From CAVRZR01 sp964354215 (GTDB lineage Bacteria; Actinomycetota; Coriobacteriia; Anaerosomatales; CAVRZR01): a stretch of DNA of 64,000 nt. Where the stretch lies: NCBI GenBank assembly GCA_964354215.1, contig CAYGYT010000006.1:1-64000 (forward strand), in the 5' to 3' direction. The notes below the pieces were generated by a model. It was not told the origin of the DNA and ran no database searches. It saw only the letters and a list, made by a program, of their open reading frames with translations. Below are positions 17,556 through 26,258 of this stretch, piece by piece. The translations under genes and the position numbers were made by a program. Within the stretch, counting starts at the first letter, position 1, and each line of letters begins with the position of its first letter.

Positions 17556-18365
17556 CTACTCTTCTGGAGTCTCTAGGTCTGGCTCCGCCGAGGCCAAGTT
17601 GTCCGACTCCTCCATCATGGCAGGGGCGCTCTCGGCCTCTCGGAGAAGCGTCTTCGCCCTCTGCTCGAACTCGGCGGGCACCCTCAGTCGCACGGGCATC
17701 GAAAGGCCGAAAGGCTCGAACTCCTCGTCGGGGGGGTACGGGTCCCACGTGAACGGGATGTGGGCCTGTTCGAGTACGAGCTGCTTGAATCGCAGACCCA
17801 TGTCCGGCGGCACGGTGACTCCCTCGGCGATCGCAACCCAGTCATCGGTCATGATCGGCGCGCCCTCGGCAAGACCCGGGTCGGGTATCGCGCCGAGGTC
17901 CCGGATCACCATGCCCACCCGCACCGAGTCCCGCGTCACCGGCGTGCCGTCCGGCCAGGTCGCGTCGGGCGCAACCTCGAGCAGCGGCGTGATCACGAAG
18001 TCCCGCTCGGCCATGCGCGGGTGGGGGATGACGAGCTCCTCGCTGTTCCACTCTTCGTCGCCGAAGAGCAGGATGTCGAGGTCGATCGTGCGGGGGCCGT
18101 TCGGCACATCGCGCGTGCGACCCAACCGATTCTCCACCTCCACGAGCGATTCCATGAGCTGGTCGGCGCGCAATCCGGTGCGCAACCACACGACGGCGTT
18201 CGCGAACGGCGGCTGGTCCTCTAGACCCCACGGTTCCGTCTCGTATGCGCGCGAGACGTCTACGACGTTGGTCTCGGGAAGGTCGGCCATTTCGTGTACG
18301 GATCGAGAGAGGTGGCGCAGCCGGTGTCCCACGTTGCTGCCGAGGCCCACGAGTGCGTCAGTCAT
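17556..18365 (-). CDS. folK: HPPK (FolK) fused to a C-terminal DUF2007-like domain
   Basis: Pyrophosphokinase making 6-hydroxymethyl-dihydropterin pyrophosphate for FolP. Residues 4-150 hold the HPPK signatures: LGSNVGHR, YETEPWGLEDQPPFANAV, VENRLGRTRDVPNGPRTIDLDILLFGD (in pieces) and the HPRMAERDFVITPL block. Ordinary FolK stops near 160-170 residues, but this protein has 269. Residues about 175-245 (WVAIAEG, LEQAHIPFTW, PFGLSMPVRLRVPAEFEQRAKTLL) look like the small DUF2007 'signal transducing' domain fused in frame. It lies 46 bases after folP. Confidence 0.92.
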   Translation of the reverse strand: MTDALVGLGSNVGHRLRHLSRSVHEMADLPETNVVDVSRAYETEPWGLEDQPPFANAVVWLRTGLRADQLMESLVEVENRLGRTRDVPNGPRTIDLDILLFGDEEWNSEELVIPHPRMAERDFVITPLLEVAPDATWPDGTPVTRDSVRVGMVIRDLGAIPDPGLAEGAPIMTDDWVAIAEGVTVPPDMGLRFKQLVLEQAHIPFTWDPYPPDEEFEPFGLSMPVRLRVPAEFEQRAKTLLREAESAPAMMEESDNLASAEPDLETPEE

Positions 18366-18411
18366 GGTCGGCCTCCATCCGTTCGGTCCATTAGGGCTCG
18401 CGCGCTACTTC

Positions 18412-19311
18412 CTAGTATTCCCTGCCTTCTAGCTGCCCGAAACCGCCGATGGCGCGTGCGACCTGAAGCGCGCGAACGGTCTCTGCGACGTCGTGGACCC
18501 GCACGACGGCCGCGCCGTGAGTTGTCGCCCAGGCCGCCGCGACGAGGCTCCCTTCGAGTCGGTCCGCCGGCACGTCCTGACCCGTGAGCATGCCGATGAA
18601 GCGCTTCCGAGAGGCGCCGACAACCACGGGGTAGCCGATGTCCGCGGTTTCGGGCAACCGGCGCAGCAGCTCGAGGTTGTGCTCCAGTGTCTTGCCAAAG
18701 CCGATGCCGGGATCGATTGCGATGCGCTCTCGGGCGACACGCGCCTGCTCCAGCTCCCGCGCTTGCTCCATCAGGTACGCGCCGACCTCCGCCACGACAT
18801 CGTCGTAGTGCGGCGCGTCCTGCATGCTCTTCGGCTCGCCGAGCATGTGCATGATCACGACGCCTGCGCCGCCGGCGGCCGCCACCTCGCGCATCGCCAC
18901 GTCGCGGAAGCCGGAGACGTCGTTGATGATGCTCGCACCAGCTGCGACGCACGCCTGGGCGACCTCGGCGTGTCGCGTGTCGATCGAGACCACGAGGCCC
19001 TCGCGCGCGAGCGCCTCGACCACGGGCAGCGCGCGTGCGAGCTCCTGATCCACGCCGACGTCTGCGGCCCCGGGGCGCGTTGACTCGCCGCCCACGTCCA
19101 CGATCGCGGCGCCCTCGGCAGCCATCGTGCGGCCGCGCTCGATTGCGACGCCTGTGTTCGCGAACACACCGCCGTCTGAGAAGGAGTCAGGGGTTACGTT
19201 CAGGATGCCCATGACGAGCGGACGATTGAGCGTGAGTTCGAAGCGACCGCAGAGCCAGACCCCGGTCGGGCCCGGGCCCTCTTCGGCAGCGCCCCTCGGT
19301 GCGCCGGCCAT
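18412..19311 (-). CDS. folP: Dihydropteroate synthase
   Basis: Joins the pterin pyrophosphate to p-aminobenzoate. The 299-residue TIM-barrel enzyme shows VMGILNVTPDSFSDGG, AAIVDVGGESTRPGA, VVSIDTRHAEVAQACVAAG, IINDVSG, GVVIMHMLGEPKSMQ, IDPGIGFGKTLEHNLELL, and GASRKRFIGMLTG, all standard sulfonamide-target motifs. The start overlaps the folE stop by one base. Gene order folE-folP-folK is common, but the dihydroneopterin aldolase gene folB, usually between folP and folK, is absent here. Confidence 0.96.
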   Translation of the reverse strand: MAGAPRGAAEEGPGPTGVWLCGRFELTLNRPLVMGILNVTPDSFSDGGVFANTGVAIERGRTMAAEGAAIVDVGGESTRPGAADVGVDQELARALPVVEALAREGLVVSIDTRHAEVAQACVAAGASIINDVSGFRDVAMREVAAAGGAGVVIMHMLGEPKSMQDAPHYDDVVAEVGAYLMEQARELEQARVARERIAIDPGIGFGKTLEHNLELLRRLPETADIGYPVVVGASRKRFIGMLTGQDVPADRLEGSLVAAAWATTHGAAVVRVHDVAETVRALQVARAIGGFGQLEGREY

Positions 19312-19874
19312 TAGCGTCCCTTGATGAGCGACAGCGCCTCGGCACGCGTGGCCACGTTCGTCGCGAAGATGCCGCGAACCGCGGAGGTAGTCGTGATAGC
19401 ACCTGGCTTCTTCACGCCACGCATCGACATGCAGAGATGCTCCGCCTCAATGACAACGATCACGCCAGCGGGCTTCAGGTACTGCACGATCGTATCGGCG
19501 ATCTGCGACGTGAGCCGTTCTTGGACCTGCGGCCGCTTCGCGAACACGTCCACGACACGTGCAAGCTTCGAAAGGCCGCAGATCGCGCCGCTCTTTCCAG
19601 GTACGTATGCAACGTGCGCGCGGCCGATGAACGGGACGAGATGATGCTCGCACACCGAGTAGAGCGGGATGTCGCGCACGAGCACCATCTCCTGGTGGCC
19701 CTCGTTGAAGGTCACGGAGAAGTGCTCGGCTGGGTCCTGCTCGAGACCGGCGAATATCTCCTCGTACATGTCGGCGACGCGCGTGGGCGTGTCGAGCAGC
19801 CCCTCGCGCGCGAGGTCCTCGCCGATACCTTCGAGGATGAGGCGGACGCCTTCGGCGATCTTGTCGTGGTCCAT
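19311..19874 (-). CDS. folE: GTP cyclohydrolase I
   Basis: First enzyme of folate synthesis, converting GTP to dihydroneopterin triphosphate. The 187-residue protein is of type IA. Zinc ligands are in YSVCEHHLVPFIGRAHVAYVP (Cys-x-x-His) and the later Cys of AEHLCMSMRGVKKPGA. Further family blocks are LDTPTRVADMYEEIFAGL and GLSKLARVVDVFAKRPQVQERLT. It heads the three-gene folate run, and the space upstream (19875 onward) presumably holds its promoter. Confidence 0.96.
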   Translation of the reverse strand: MDHDKIAEGVRLILEGIGEDLAREGLLDTPTRVADMYEEIFAGLEQDPAEHFSVTFNEGHQEMVLVRDIPLYSVCEHHLVPFIGRAHVAYVPGKSGAICGLSKLARVVDVFAKRPQVQERLTSQIADTIVQYLKPAGVIVVIEAEHLCMSMRGVKKPGAITTTSAVRGIFATNVATRAEALSLIKGR

Positions 19875-19945
19875 GGGAGCTCCGTGTCGACGGCTGCCGA
19901 TGTGTCAGAGATTATCCCCGACTCCATCCGCCTGACGCGAGGGGG

Positions 19946-20221
19946 TCACTTCACAGTGACATACTTGCGGCCGGAGTGAGTCGCGGTGTGGTCCACGTCC
20001 CTGTGATAGGCGCAGATCCGCCAACGACCACTCTCGGTGAGGAAGACCGTCTCCACACAGCGTGAGAAGCCGAGTCTGTTCTCTAGGCCGGCACTCGCGC
20101 TGAGGCGGTAGACCCACCCGCCGCTTTCGTAGCGGTAGTCGTGCAGAGTGACAGCGCGCGAACCCGCGGGATGCCGTGGCTTCATGTCACCGGATAGGCT
20201 GATCAACGCATACAGCCGCAC
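19946..20221 (-). CDS. Short hypothetical protein, doubtful
   Basis: An open frame of up to 91 residues in the otherwise gene-poor 19.9-20.4 kb stretch. The segment LHDYRYESGGWVYRLSASAG through RRWRICAYHRD-like residues has a believable amino-acid mix for a small beta-rich domain. No family is recognised and no good ribosome site is seen at the first Met. A second Met (residue 13) is possible. It could equally be a gene remnant. The local base composition is slightly less GC-rich than the flanks. The following 20222-20430 holds nothing I can support. Confidence 0.3.
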   Translation of the reverse strand: MRLYALISLSGDMKPRHPAGSRAVTLHDYRYESGGWVYRLSASAGLENRLGFSRCVETVFLTESGRWRICAYHRDVDHTATHSGRKYVTVK

Positions 20222-20430
20222 CCGTGACGAACCAGCGCGAATAGTCAGGAACGCCTACGAGCTCGGCGTGAGGCAGCCTTCCCCAGCGGCGTGTGTCGCG
20301 TCTCCAGCAAACGCCCGGCGGAAGGGACGTTCTACCGTCGACTGGTTGCGCATAGGTGTGTAGACACCTGCCGACGAATCGAGACTGGCAATGTGGCTCC
20401 ACTCCAGGCCGTCATTGGAAGGGCCCAGGG

Positions 20431-20916
20431 TCAGCGTACGCCCCCCGCTCGCGGAGGAGCGAGGTGGTTCTCGCCTTCAAGACGCCCTTGCCAATATGCG
20501 TCCGCACCTCTTGCTTCATTTGTGGGGAGCCACGCGTCTTCGTGACGCTGCGCCACAAGACCACGCAGCTCCATGAGTAGCCTCTCCGGAGGGAAGCACT
20601 TCGGTATCCAGCGCAGAACTCCGGCGCGGCGCGCGCGCCCGGCGTTGTCGCCCGCCTCGAACACGCTGAGGATGATGACGTCAGTCGCGGGATTCTCGGA
20701 TCTGATCGCGCTCGCCGCCTCGATGCCGTCGATGTCGCTCATCGGGAAGTCTATGAGCACGACGTCGGGATGGAGCAACCTCGCCTGCTCGATTGCGTCG
20801 GCACCGCTCATAGCCACGCCGACAACCTCGCTCGACTCCTCGGACTCGAGCAGCTGATGAAGGGACGACAGGACTTCCCGATGCTCGTCCGCGATTAGCA
20901 CGCGTGCCTTCTCCAT
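20431..20916 (-). CDS. Stand-alone receiver-domain protein
   Basis: A 161-residue protein that is essentially one receiver domain. It has the acidic cluster in VLIADEHRE, phospho-acceptor Asp in VVLIDFPMSDIDG, a Ser switch in VIILSVFEAGD and the conserved Lys in WIPKCFPPE. No DNA-binding or enzymatic output domain follows, only about 40 residues with a charged tail. ATG 20916 is preceded by GAGGGGG. It has no adjacent kinase in the same run. The nearest is the NarX-like kinase 1.1 kb upstream on the same strand, so it may be a phosphate sink, a CheY-like effector or a truncated NarL-type regulator. Confidence 0.75.
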   Translation of the reverse strand: MEKARVLIADEHREVLSSLHQLLESEESSEVVGVAMSGADAIEQARLLHPDVVLIDFPMSDIDGIEAASAIRSENPATDVIILSVFEAGDNAGRARRAGVLRWIPKCFPPERLLMELRGLVAQRHEDAWLPTNEARGADAYWQGRLEGENHLAPPRAGGVR

Positions 20917-21344
20917 CGATCCCCCTCATGGCGAAGACGATCTCCCCCGGCTCGGTGACGGGACGGTTCCCTGGGTTCCTCGTGCGCAAGGCACTCGCCG
21001 GGAGTGGGAACCCAAGTACCGCGCTCGCATGCGCCCGTAGACCGCGTCCCTCGGAGCCGCGCGCATCTGGGCAATGATGCAAAGCTGTGCTCCATTCATA
21101 CTCCGGAATCCTCTGATGCACCATCAGTCGACGGAGTCTTGCCCAGCGCCGCAAGTCTGAGTGGCGGCTCCTACTTCTGGACGATGCTGCAGCTGGTACG
21201 CCTACGTTCCGGAAGCCGCGGTGTGTGCTCGCCCCGAGAGTTCGCGCCGAAACGCCTCGGCCACCGCGACGCCAATTGCCGCTCAGATCTGTAGGAAGCA
21301 GACGGGGTGCGTCGCTAGGCCCCAAGATGCGCACAGACAAGGCC
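20917..21344. other. Gene-poor stretch between orphan receiver and NarL-type regulator
   Basis: About 430 bases with no reading frame that looks like a real protein in any frame. Codon use and translations are incoherent, and short frames overlap each other on both strands. It may hold the promoter of the receiver gene and degraded coding sequence. I found no tRNA, insertion sequence or array here. Confidence 0.5.
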
Positions 21345-21368
21345 GCGGGACCCGCTTCGAGTCCCCGC
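21345..21368 (-). terminator. Possible terminator hairpin after the NarL/NarX pair
   Basis: Arms GCGGGAC (21345-21351) and GTCCCCGC (21361-21368) enclose a 9-base loop, 18 bases beyond the stop of the gene at 21386. On the minus strand it is followed by the mildly T-rich GGCCTTGTCTGTG. The arms and the internal TTCGA resemble a tRNA T-arm at first sight, but the loop is too long and no other arms exist. Confidence 0.35.
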
Positions 21369-21385
21369 ACCTACAGAGTGCCACC

Positions 21386-22048
21386 CTACGAGGTCGTCTC
21401 GTCGAGCTGCACGATACCCGCCTTGAGCGCGGCGAGCACGGCCTGCGTGCGGTCCCCCTGACCGAGCTTGCGCAGGATGTGGCTCACATGGGTCTTGACG
21501 GTGGTCTCGCCGATCCAGAGCTGGCGGCCGATCTCCTTGTTGGAGTGACCCTTCGCCATGAGTTCGAGCACCTCGAGTTCGCGCTCGGAGAGGGGATCGG
21601 CCAGAATCGCGTTCCCGTTGGTGCCGTTGGTTCGGCCCGAGATGATGCGGTTGGCCACGGCAGCGTCGAACACGGCCTGCCCTTCGACTATGGAGCGAAT
21701 CGCGTGGGCGATGCGTTCGGGCCGCGTGTCCTTCATAAGGTAGCCGCTCGCGCCGGCCTCGAGCACGCCGAAGACCTCTTCGTCGTCGTCGAAGCTCGTG
21801 ATGACGAGCACGGACGTCTCCGGAATGAGCTCCTTCACTCGGCGGCAGACCTCGACGCCGCCGCCGCCTGGCATTCGAAGGTCGAGCAGCAGGACGTCGG
21901 GACGTGTGGCAACGGCCCCCTCCACCGCCGACTCCGTGTCGGCCGCCTCGCCTACCACTTCAAGATCGGGCTCGCCCTCCAAGAGCGTCTTGAGCGCCAT
22001 GCGCACGAGCTCGTGGTCGTCTGCGAGGAACACGCGAATCGCTTTCAT
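21386..22048 (-). CDS. NarL/LuxR-family response regulator
   Basis: A 220-residue regulator. The receiver domain (residues about 4-120) has FLADDHELVR, phospho-Asp in LLLDLRMPGGGGVEV, the switch in VLVITSF and Lys in GYLMKDTRP. The LuxR-type helix-turn-helix (about 152-215) has LSERELEVLELMAKGHSNKEIGRQLWIGETTVKTHVSHIL in its usual order. Its start overlaps the kinase stop by four bases, so the two form a translationally coupled pair like NarX-NarL or DegS-DegU. Confidence 0.93.
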   Translation of the reverse strand: MKAIRVFLADDHELVRMALKTLLEGEPDLEVVGEAADTESAVEGAVATRPDVLLLDLRMPGGGGVEVCRRVKELIPETSVLVITSFDDDEEVFGVLEAGASGYLMKDTRPERIAHAIRSIVEGQAVFDAAVANRIISGRTNGTNGNAILADPLSERELEVLELMAKGHSNKEIGRQLWIGETTVKTHVSHILRKLGQGDRTQAVLAALKAGIVQLDETTS

Positions 22049-23310
22049 GATGCGTCACCTACCGGCAGTCGTACTTCGATTCGGGTGCCTTGACCCTCGG
22101 CACTTGTGAGCTGCAAGGTGCCGTGCTCTCGTCTCACACGTTCCTGGATACTGCGAAGCCCCATGCCCGAACCGGGGGTGCGAGTGGCAAGGGTGTCCTC
22201 GACGACGAAGCCATCGCCGTCGTCCGTAATGGTGAGATCGACGCTTTCTGATCCGTACGCGAGGCGCACCGTGAACTGCCGCGCTCCGGAGTGCCTCACG
22301 ATGTTGCTCACGGACTCCTTGGCAACTCGATACAGACACTGTTCGCGCACGGGTCCGAGATGGTACTCGTGGCCAACGACCTCGAGCTCGCCCCTCACAG
22401 TGCGGCCGATGGTGATCTCCTTGATCCAGAAGTCGATGGCGCCCGAGAGCCCGAGCTCCTGCAGCTTCATCGGCCGGAGGTCGTAGACGAACCGCCTGAC
22501 CTCGGTCATGGCCGTATTCAGGTGCTCCTGCAGCTCGTTCAGCCGCTCGATCACAAGCTCGGGGTCCTTGATCACCTGCTTCTTGGCCAGTTCCAGGCCG
22601 AGCGAGATGCTGAAGAGGGACTGCGAGATGCCGTCGTGCATCTCACGCGCGATGCGGTCGCGCTCGCTCGCAAGAAGCACATAGCGGCTCTCCTCGGCGA
22701 GACGGGCGTTCTCGAGAGCCGTCGCGGCGAAGGCGCTCAGTATCGCGAGGAAGTCGAGCTGCTCGTGCGAGAAGCGGCGGTCGCGCGAGTTGATCGCGCA
22801 CAGCAGTCCGATGGGACGCTCCTGGATCTTGATGGGCGAGTAGACGATCCACGCGTCGTGCGCCTGGTCCGACTCGACCATGGTGACACCGTTCGCGAAG
22901 GCGACGGGTGCCGAGGATACGACCCGGTCCTCCCACCACTCCTGCAGATGCTCGTCCCGTCGACCACGCACCACGAGCGTGTCGAGATCGAGCTCTGCGG
23001 TCTCTTCCTCGGTGAGCATGAGGATGGCCTTGTCGGTGTTCGTCACGCGCTTGGCGCGATCGACGATCGTCACGAGCACATCGTCGACCGACAGTGTGGA
23101 AGAGACTGCCGATGCCACGTCGGTGAGCGACGCGATGAGTTCCGCCTGACGCGCGCGGTGGGAATCCGAGCGCGTCAAGAACCCACGGCGCTTGGAGCGC
23201 CCGTTTTCGCCCTCACCGTTCGCGTTCTCGCTCAAGGCGTGCCCCCCCGGGCCGATGTCTCCGGCTTCCGGAACGTGCAACCCAGCCGACCGCGCCTGCC
23301 CCCGCCACAT
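22045..23310 (-). CDS. GAF-domain histidine kinase of the NarX/HisKA_3 type
   Basis: Cytoplasmic kinase for the adjacent NarL-type regulator. No membrane helix is seen. A GAF domain lies at about residues 60-205 (VDDVLVTIVDRAKRVTNTDKAILML, IGLLCAINSRDRRFS, FLAILSAFAATALENARL). It is followed by HisKA_3 with phospho-His in IAREMHDGISQSLFSISL and a HATPase_c domain (ITDDGDGF, GSGMGLRSIQERV). ATG 23310 has GGAGG 12 bases upstream. A TTG at 23235 (first residues LSENANGEG) is a credible alternative start, because the first 25 residues look unconserved. The GAF domain suggests a small-molecule, redox or gas cue. Confidence 0.9.
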   Translation of the reverse strand: MWRGQARSAGLHVPEAGDIGPGGHALSENANGEGENGRSKRRGFLTRSDSHRARQAELIASLTDVASAVSSTLSVDDVLVTIVDRAKRVTNTDKAILMLTEEETAELDLDTLVVRGRRDEHLQEWWEDRVVSSAPVAFANGVTMVESDQAHDAWIVYSPIKIQERPIGLLCAINSRDRRFSHEQLDFLAILSAFAATALENARLAEESRYVLLASERDRIAREMHDGISQSLFSISLGLELAKKQVIKDPELVIERLNELQEHLNTAMTEVRRFVYDLRPMKLQELGLSGAIDFWIKEITIGRTVRGELEVVGHEYHLGPVREQCLYRVAKESVSNIVRHSGARQFTVRLAYGSESVDLTITDDGDGFVVEDTLATRTPGSGMGLRSIQERVRREHGTLQLTSAEGQGTRIEVRLPVGDAS

Positions 23311-23549
23311 AGCTGCTTCGGGCCTCCGTTCGTGCGCCCGCTAGAACTCGGGCGCTGCAGCAGAACCTTTGGCGGTGGCGAGGCCTGAAGCCGTGCCAGC
23401 GAGGTGCTCTTGTGGGTACGTCTCGTCCGGTGACCTGCATCACATCCGCCGACAGATGCATCGGCAGCGATGCGCTGCGACCTTAGCCTACGTGAAGGGC
23501 TGCCCCTCCGAAGGCATGTGCGCCGAGACGCCATGGAAACGTAACAGGA

Positions 23550-23583
23550 GCGCCCCGGCTCGCTTGAGAGCGAACCGGGGCGC
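23550..23583 (-). terminator. Terminator-like hairpin after ftsH
   Basis: A 15-base stem with one mismatch (23550-23564 against 23569-23583) and a TGAG loop lies 41 bases past the ftsH stop codon. On the minus strand it is followed by CTCCTGTTACGTTTCC, only weakly T-rich. The rest of 23311-23623 contains no gene I can support. Confidence 0.55.
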
Positions 23584-23623
23584 GGATGCGCGTGTGGCAT
23601 GCGCGTAGTGCGCGGGGAGGGCC

Positions 23624-25621
23624 CTACGCCCCTGAGACAGCTGGCGGCGTGCCCGGGGCGGTCGGGGCGTCGGATACCGCAGCCGCGCGCTCCTCCTCCT
23701 CAACCAGCTCCTCGGCGGGTTCCTCGGCAGGCCCGGCATTCTCGGCGGCGGTCGCCTTGGCGGCATCCTCCTCCACCAGGAACTCTTCCCAGCGATTGTC
23801 GAGCAGCGCTGCAAGCTCGTCCTTGTCGACCGTCTCGCGCTCGATGAGCACCTGGGCCATGAGATCGAGCTGCACCCGACGCTCAGTGAGGATGGTGCGG
23901 GAGGTATCGAATGCGTCGTCTATCAGGCGACGGATCTCCTTGTCGATCTCGTAGGCGACCTCAGGGCTGTAGTCCGCGTTGGCGGAGAAATCGCGGCCGA
24001 GGAAGACCTCATGGTTGGGCTCGCCGAAGGTCTGCGGGCCGAGCTTGTCGGACATGCCGTACCGCATGACCATCGACTTCGCCATCTTGGTCGCACGCTC
24101 GATGTCATTGGAGGCGCCTGTGGTGATGTCACCGATGGCGATCTCCTCGGCCACGCGGCCGCCCAAGAACATGGCGAGGTTGTCGAGCATCTGCTGGCGC
24201 GTGGTGAGGAAGCGGTCCTCATTGGGCAACGCGAGCGTGTAGCCGAGCGCCTGGCCGCGCGACACGACGCTGATCTTGTGGATAGGGTCGGTATTGGGCA
24301 GCACGTGGCCGACGAGCGCGTGGCCGGCCTCGTGGTAGGCGATGACCTTCTTCTCCTGCTCGGAGATGAGGCGACCCTTGCGCTCGGGACCTGAGATGAC
24401 GCGCTCGATGGCCTCGTCGAGCTCGATCATGTCGATCTTCTTCTTGCCGTGCCGTGCCGAGAGAAGAGCGGCTTCGTTCACGAGGTTCGCGAGATCGGCG
24501 CCGGTGAAGCCCGGCGTGCGGCGCGCGAGCACTTCGAGGTCGATGTCGTCGTCGAGCGGCTTGCCGCGGGTGTGAATCTTGAGGATGCCCTCGCGACCCT
24601 TGAGGTCCGGACGGTCGACCACGATCTGCCGGTCGAACCGACCCGGGCGCAGGAGCGCGGGGTCGAGGATGTCCGGGCGGTTCGTGGCTGCGATGAGAAT
24701 CACGTTGTCCTTGATGTCGAAACCGTCCATCTCCACGAGCAACTGGTTGAGCGTCTGCTCGCGCTCGTCGTGCCCGCCACCGAGGCCGGCGCCGCGCTGG
24801 CGGCCCACGGCGTCGATCTCGTCCATGAAGATGATGCAGGGCGCGGCGGCCTTCGCCTGCTCGAACAGGTCGCGCACGCGAGAGGCACCCACGCCGACGA
24901 ACATCTCGACGAAGTCCGAGCCGGAGATCGAGAAGAACGGCACAGCGGCCTCACCTGCGACGGCGCGCGCGAGCAGCGTCTTGCCGGTACCTGGAGGGCC
25001 TACGAGCAAGACGCCCTTGGGGATCTTCGCGCCGAGGGCCTGGAACTTGCCGGGGTTCGCGAGGAACTCCTTGATCTCCTCGAGCTCCTCGACCGCCTCG
25101 TCAGCGCCGGAGACGTCCTTGAACGTGATGCGCGGCTGATCGCGTGTCATGCGCTTCGCCTTGGCCTTGCCAAACGACATGATCTTGGAGTTGCCCCCCT
25201 GCATTTGGTTCATGAAGAAGAACATCACGAACACGAGCAGGATGATCGGCAAGAGCGAAGTGATGAAGCCGAACCACGGGTTCGTGTTCTGCGGGTCGAC
25301 CTCGTAGGTCATCTTTGGGTTCGCCTGAACACCCTTGACCATGAGCTCGTTCAGGGTGTCCTCGCCGACGAACGTGGACGTGTACCCGGTCGCCTTGTTG
25401 GCCGTCTGATCGCCCTCGGAAGCGTAGTAGTCGCCCCACACGACGCTGTCGCGCGCCTTGAAGGTGACCGACTTGACCTGACCCTTGTCGACGTACTGGG
25501 TGAACTGGCTCGTCGTAAGCTTGTCCGACTCACCGCCCGTCTGCAGGGTCTGGGTCACGACAAGCACCAGCGCCGCAAGCAACGCCAGGTAGAGCAGGAC
25601 GGTTCTCAAGTTCTTGTTCAA
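23624..25621 (-). CDS. ftsH: ATP-dependent zinc metalloprotease FtsH
   Basis: Membrane AAA+ protease that removes misassembled membrane proteins and short-lived regulators. The 665 residues include two N-terminal membrane helices (about 6-24 and 113-133) around an extracytoplasmic domain. The AAA module has Walker A LLVGPPGTGKTLLARAVAGE, Walker B CIIFMDEIDAVG and the second region of homology ATNRPDILDPALLRPGRFDR. The metalloprotease has the zinc motif AYHEAGHALVGH. The C-terminal 60 residues are Ala/Glu-rich and variable. Order tilS-hpt-ftsH is a widespread bacterial cluster. Confidence 0.98.
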   Translation of the reverse strand: MNKNLRTVLLYLALLAALVLVVTQTLQTGGESDKLTTSQFTQYVDKGQVKSVTFKARDSVVWGDYYASEGDQTANKATGYTSTFVGEDTLNELMVKGVQANPKMTYEVDPQNTNPWFGFITSLLPIILLVFVMFFFMNQMQGGNSKIMSFGKAKAKRMTRDQPRITFKDVSGADEAVEELEEIKEFLANPGKFQALGAKIPKGVLLVGPPGTGKTLLARAVAGEAAVPFFSISGSDFVEMFVGVGASRVRDLFEQAKAAAPCIIFMDEIDAVGRQRGAGLGGGHDEREQTLNQLLVEMDGFDIKDNVILIAATNRPDILDPALLRPGRFDRQIVVDRPDLKGREGILKIHTRGKPLDDDIDLEVLARRTPGFTGADLANLVNEAALLSARHGKKKIDMIELDEAIERVISGPERKGRLISEQEKKVIAYHEAGHALVGHVLPNTDPIHKISVVSRGQALGYTLALPNEDRFLTTRQQMLDNLAMFLGGRVAEEIAIGDITTGASNDIERATKMAKSMVMRYGMSDKLGPQTFGEPNHEVFLGRDFSANADYSPEVAYEIDKEIRRLIDDAFDTSRTILTERRVQLDLMAQVLIERETVDKDELAALLDNRWEEFLVEEDAAKATAAENAGPAEEPAEELVEEEERAAAVSDAPTAPGTPPAVSGA

Positions 25622-25670
25622 CGCTCTTCCGATCTCCTTGTGACGATCCGCCCTCGGGCTACAGTCCCGG

Positions 25671-26210
25671 CTACTCGCTGTAGACGTCCGGCTTCAGTAC
25701 TCCCACGTAGGGAAGGTTGCGGTATCTCTCGGCATAATCGAGCCCGTACCCGACGACAAACTCGTCGGGAATCTTGAACCCGACGTACTTGCAGCTAATA
25801 GGTACCCGCTGCTTGCCCTCTTTGCTCAGCAAGGTGCATACCTCGAGGGAACGCGGACTGCGCGAGGCGAGGTTCTTCAGCAGGTACTTGAGCGTGAGCC
25901 CCGTGTCGAGAATGTCCTCGACCACCAGCACGTGCCGGTCTTCGATGCCCTCGTCAAGGTCCTTGATGATGCGAACGACGCCCGATGACTTGGTCGACGA
26001 GCCGTAGCTCGAGACGGCCATGAAGTCGAGCTCGACCGGGCACGACATCTCGCGCGCGAGGTCCGCGACGAACAGGGCCGCGCCTCTCAGGACAGCGATC
26101 AGCAGCACCGGCTCGTCGCCGTAGTCCGCGCTGATCTCGTTGCCGAGCTCGGCGATGCGCGCGCGAATCTCTTCCTCGGTCAGTACCACGTGCTCGAGAT
26201 CGGGATGCAT
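25671..26210 (-). CDS. hpt: Hypoxanthine phosphoribosyltransferase
   Basis: Salvages hypoxanthine (and probably guanine) with PRPP to IMP/GMP. Starting at ATG 26210 (first residues MHPDLEHVVLTEEEI, with GAGGGCGAG before it) gives 179 residues, the usual Hpt length. The PRPP-binding motif is VLVVEDILDTGLTLKYLL, and the base-binding region has KYVGFKIPDEFVVGYGLDYAERYRNLPYVGVL in order. It lies between tilS and ftsH, the classical tilS-hpt-ftsH arrangement. It could also salvage hypoxanthine released from futalosine by menaquinone synthesis. Confidence 0.95.
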   Translation of the reverse strand: MHPDLEHVVLTEEEIRARIAELGNEISADYGDEPVLLIAVLRGAALFVADLAREMSCPVELDFMAVSSYGSSTKSSGVVRIIKDLDEGIEDRHVLVVEDILDTGLTLKYLLKNLASRSPRSLEVCTLLSKEGKQRVPISCKYVGFKIPDEFVVGYGLDYAERYRNLPYVGVLKPDVYSE

Positions 26211-26258
26211 CTCGCCCTCGCGCCTCTCCTCTGCTAGCCGCATCTCTGCGAGAAGCGG

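Noticed and set aside
21345..21368. tRNA-like T-arm (stem with internal TTCGA)
   Set aside because: The loop is nine bases, not seven, and no D, anticodon or acceptor arms can be drawn. A terminator hairpin is the better reading.
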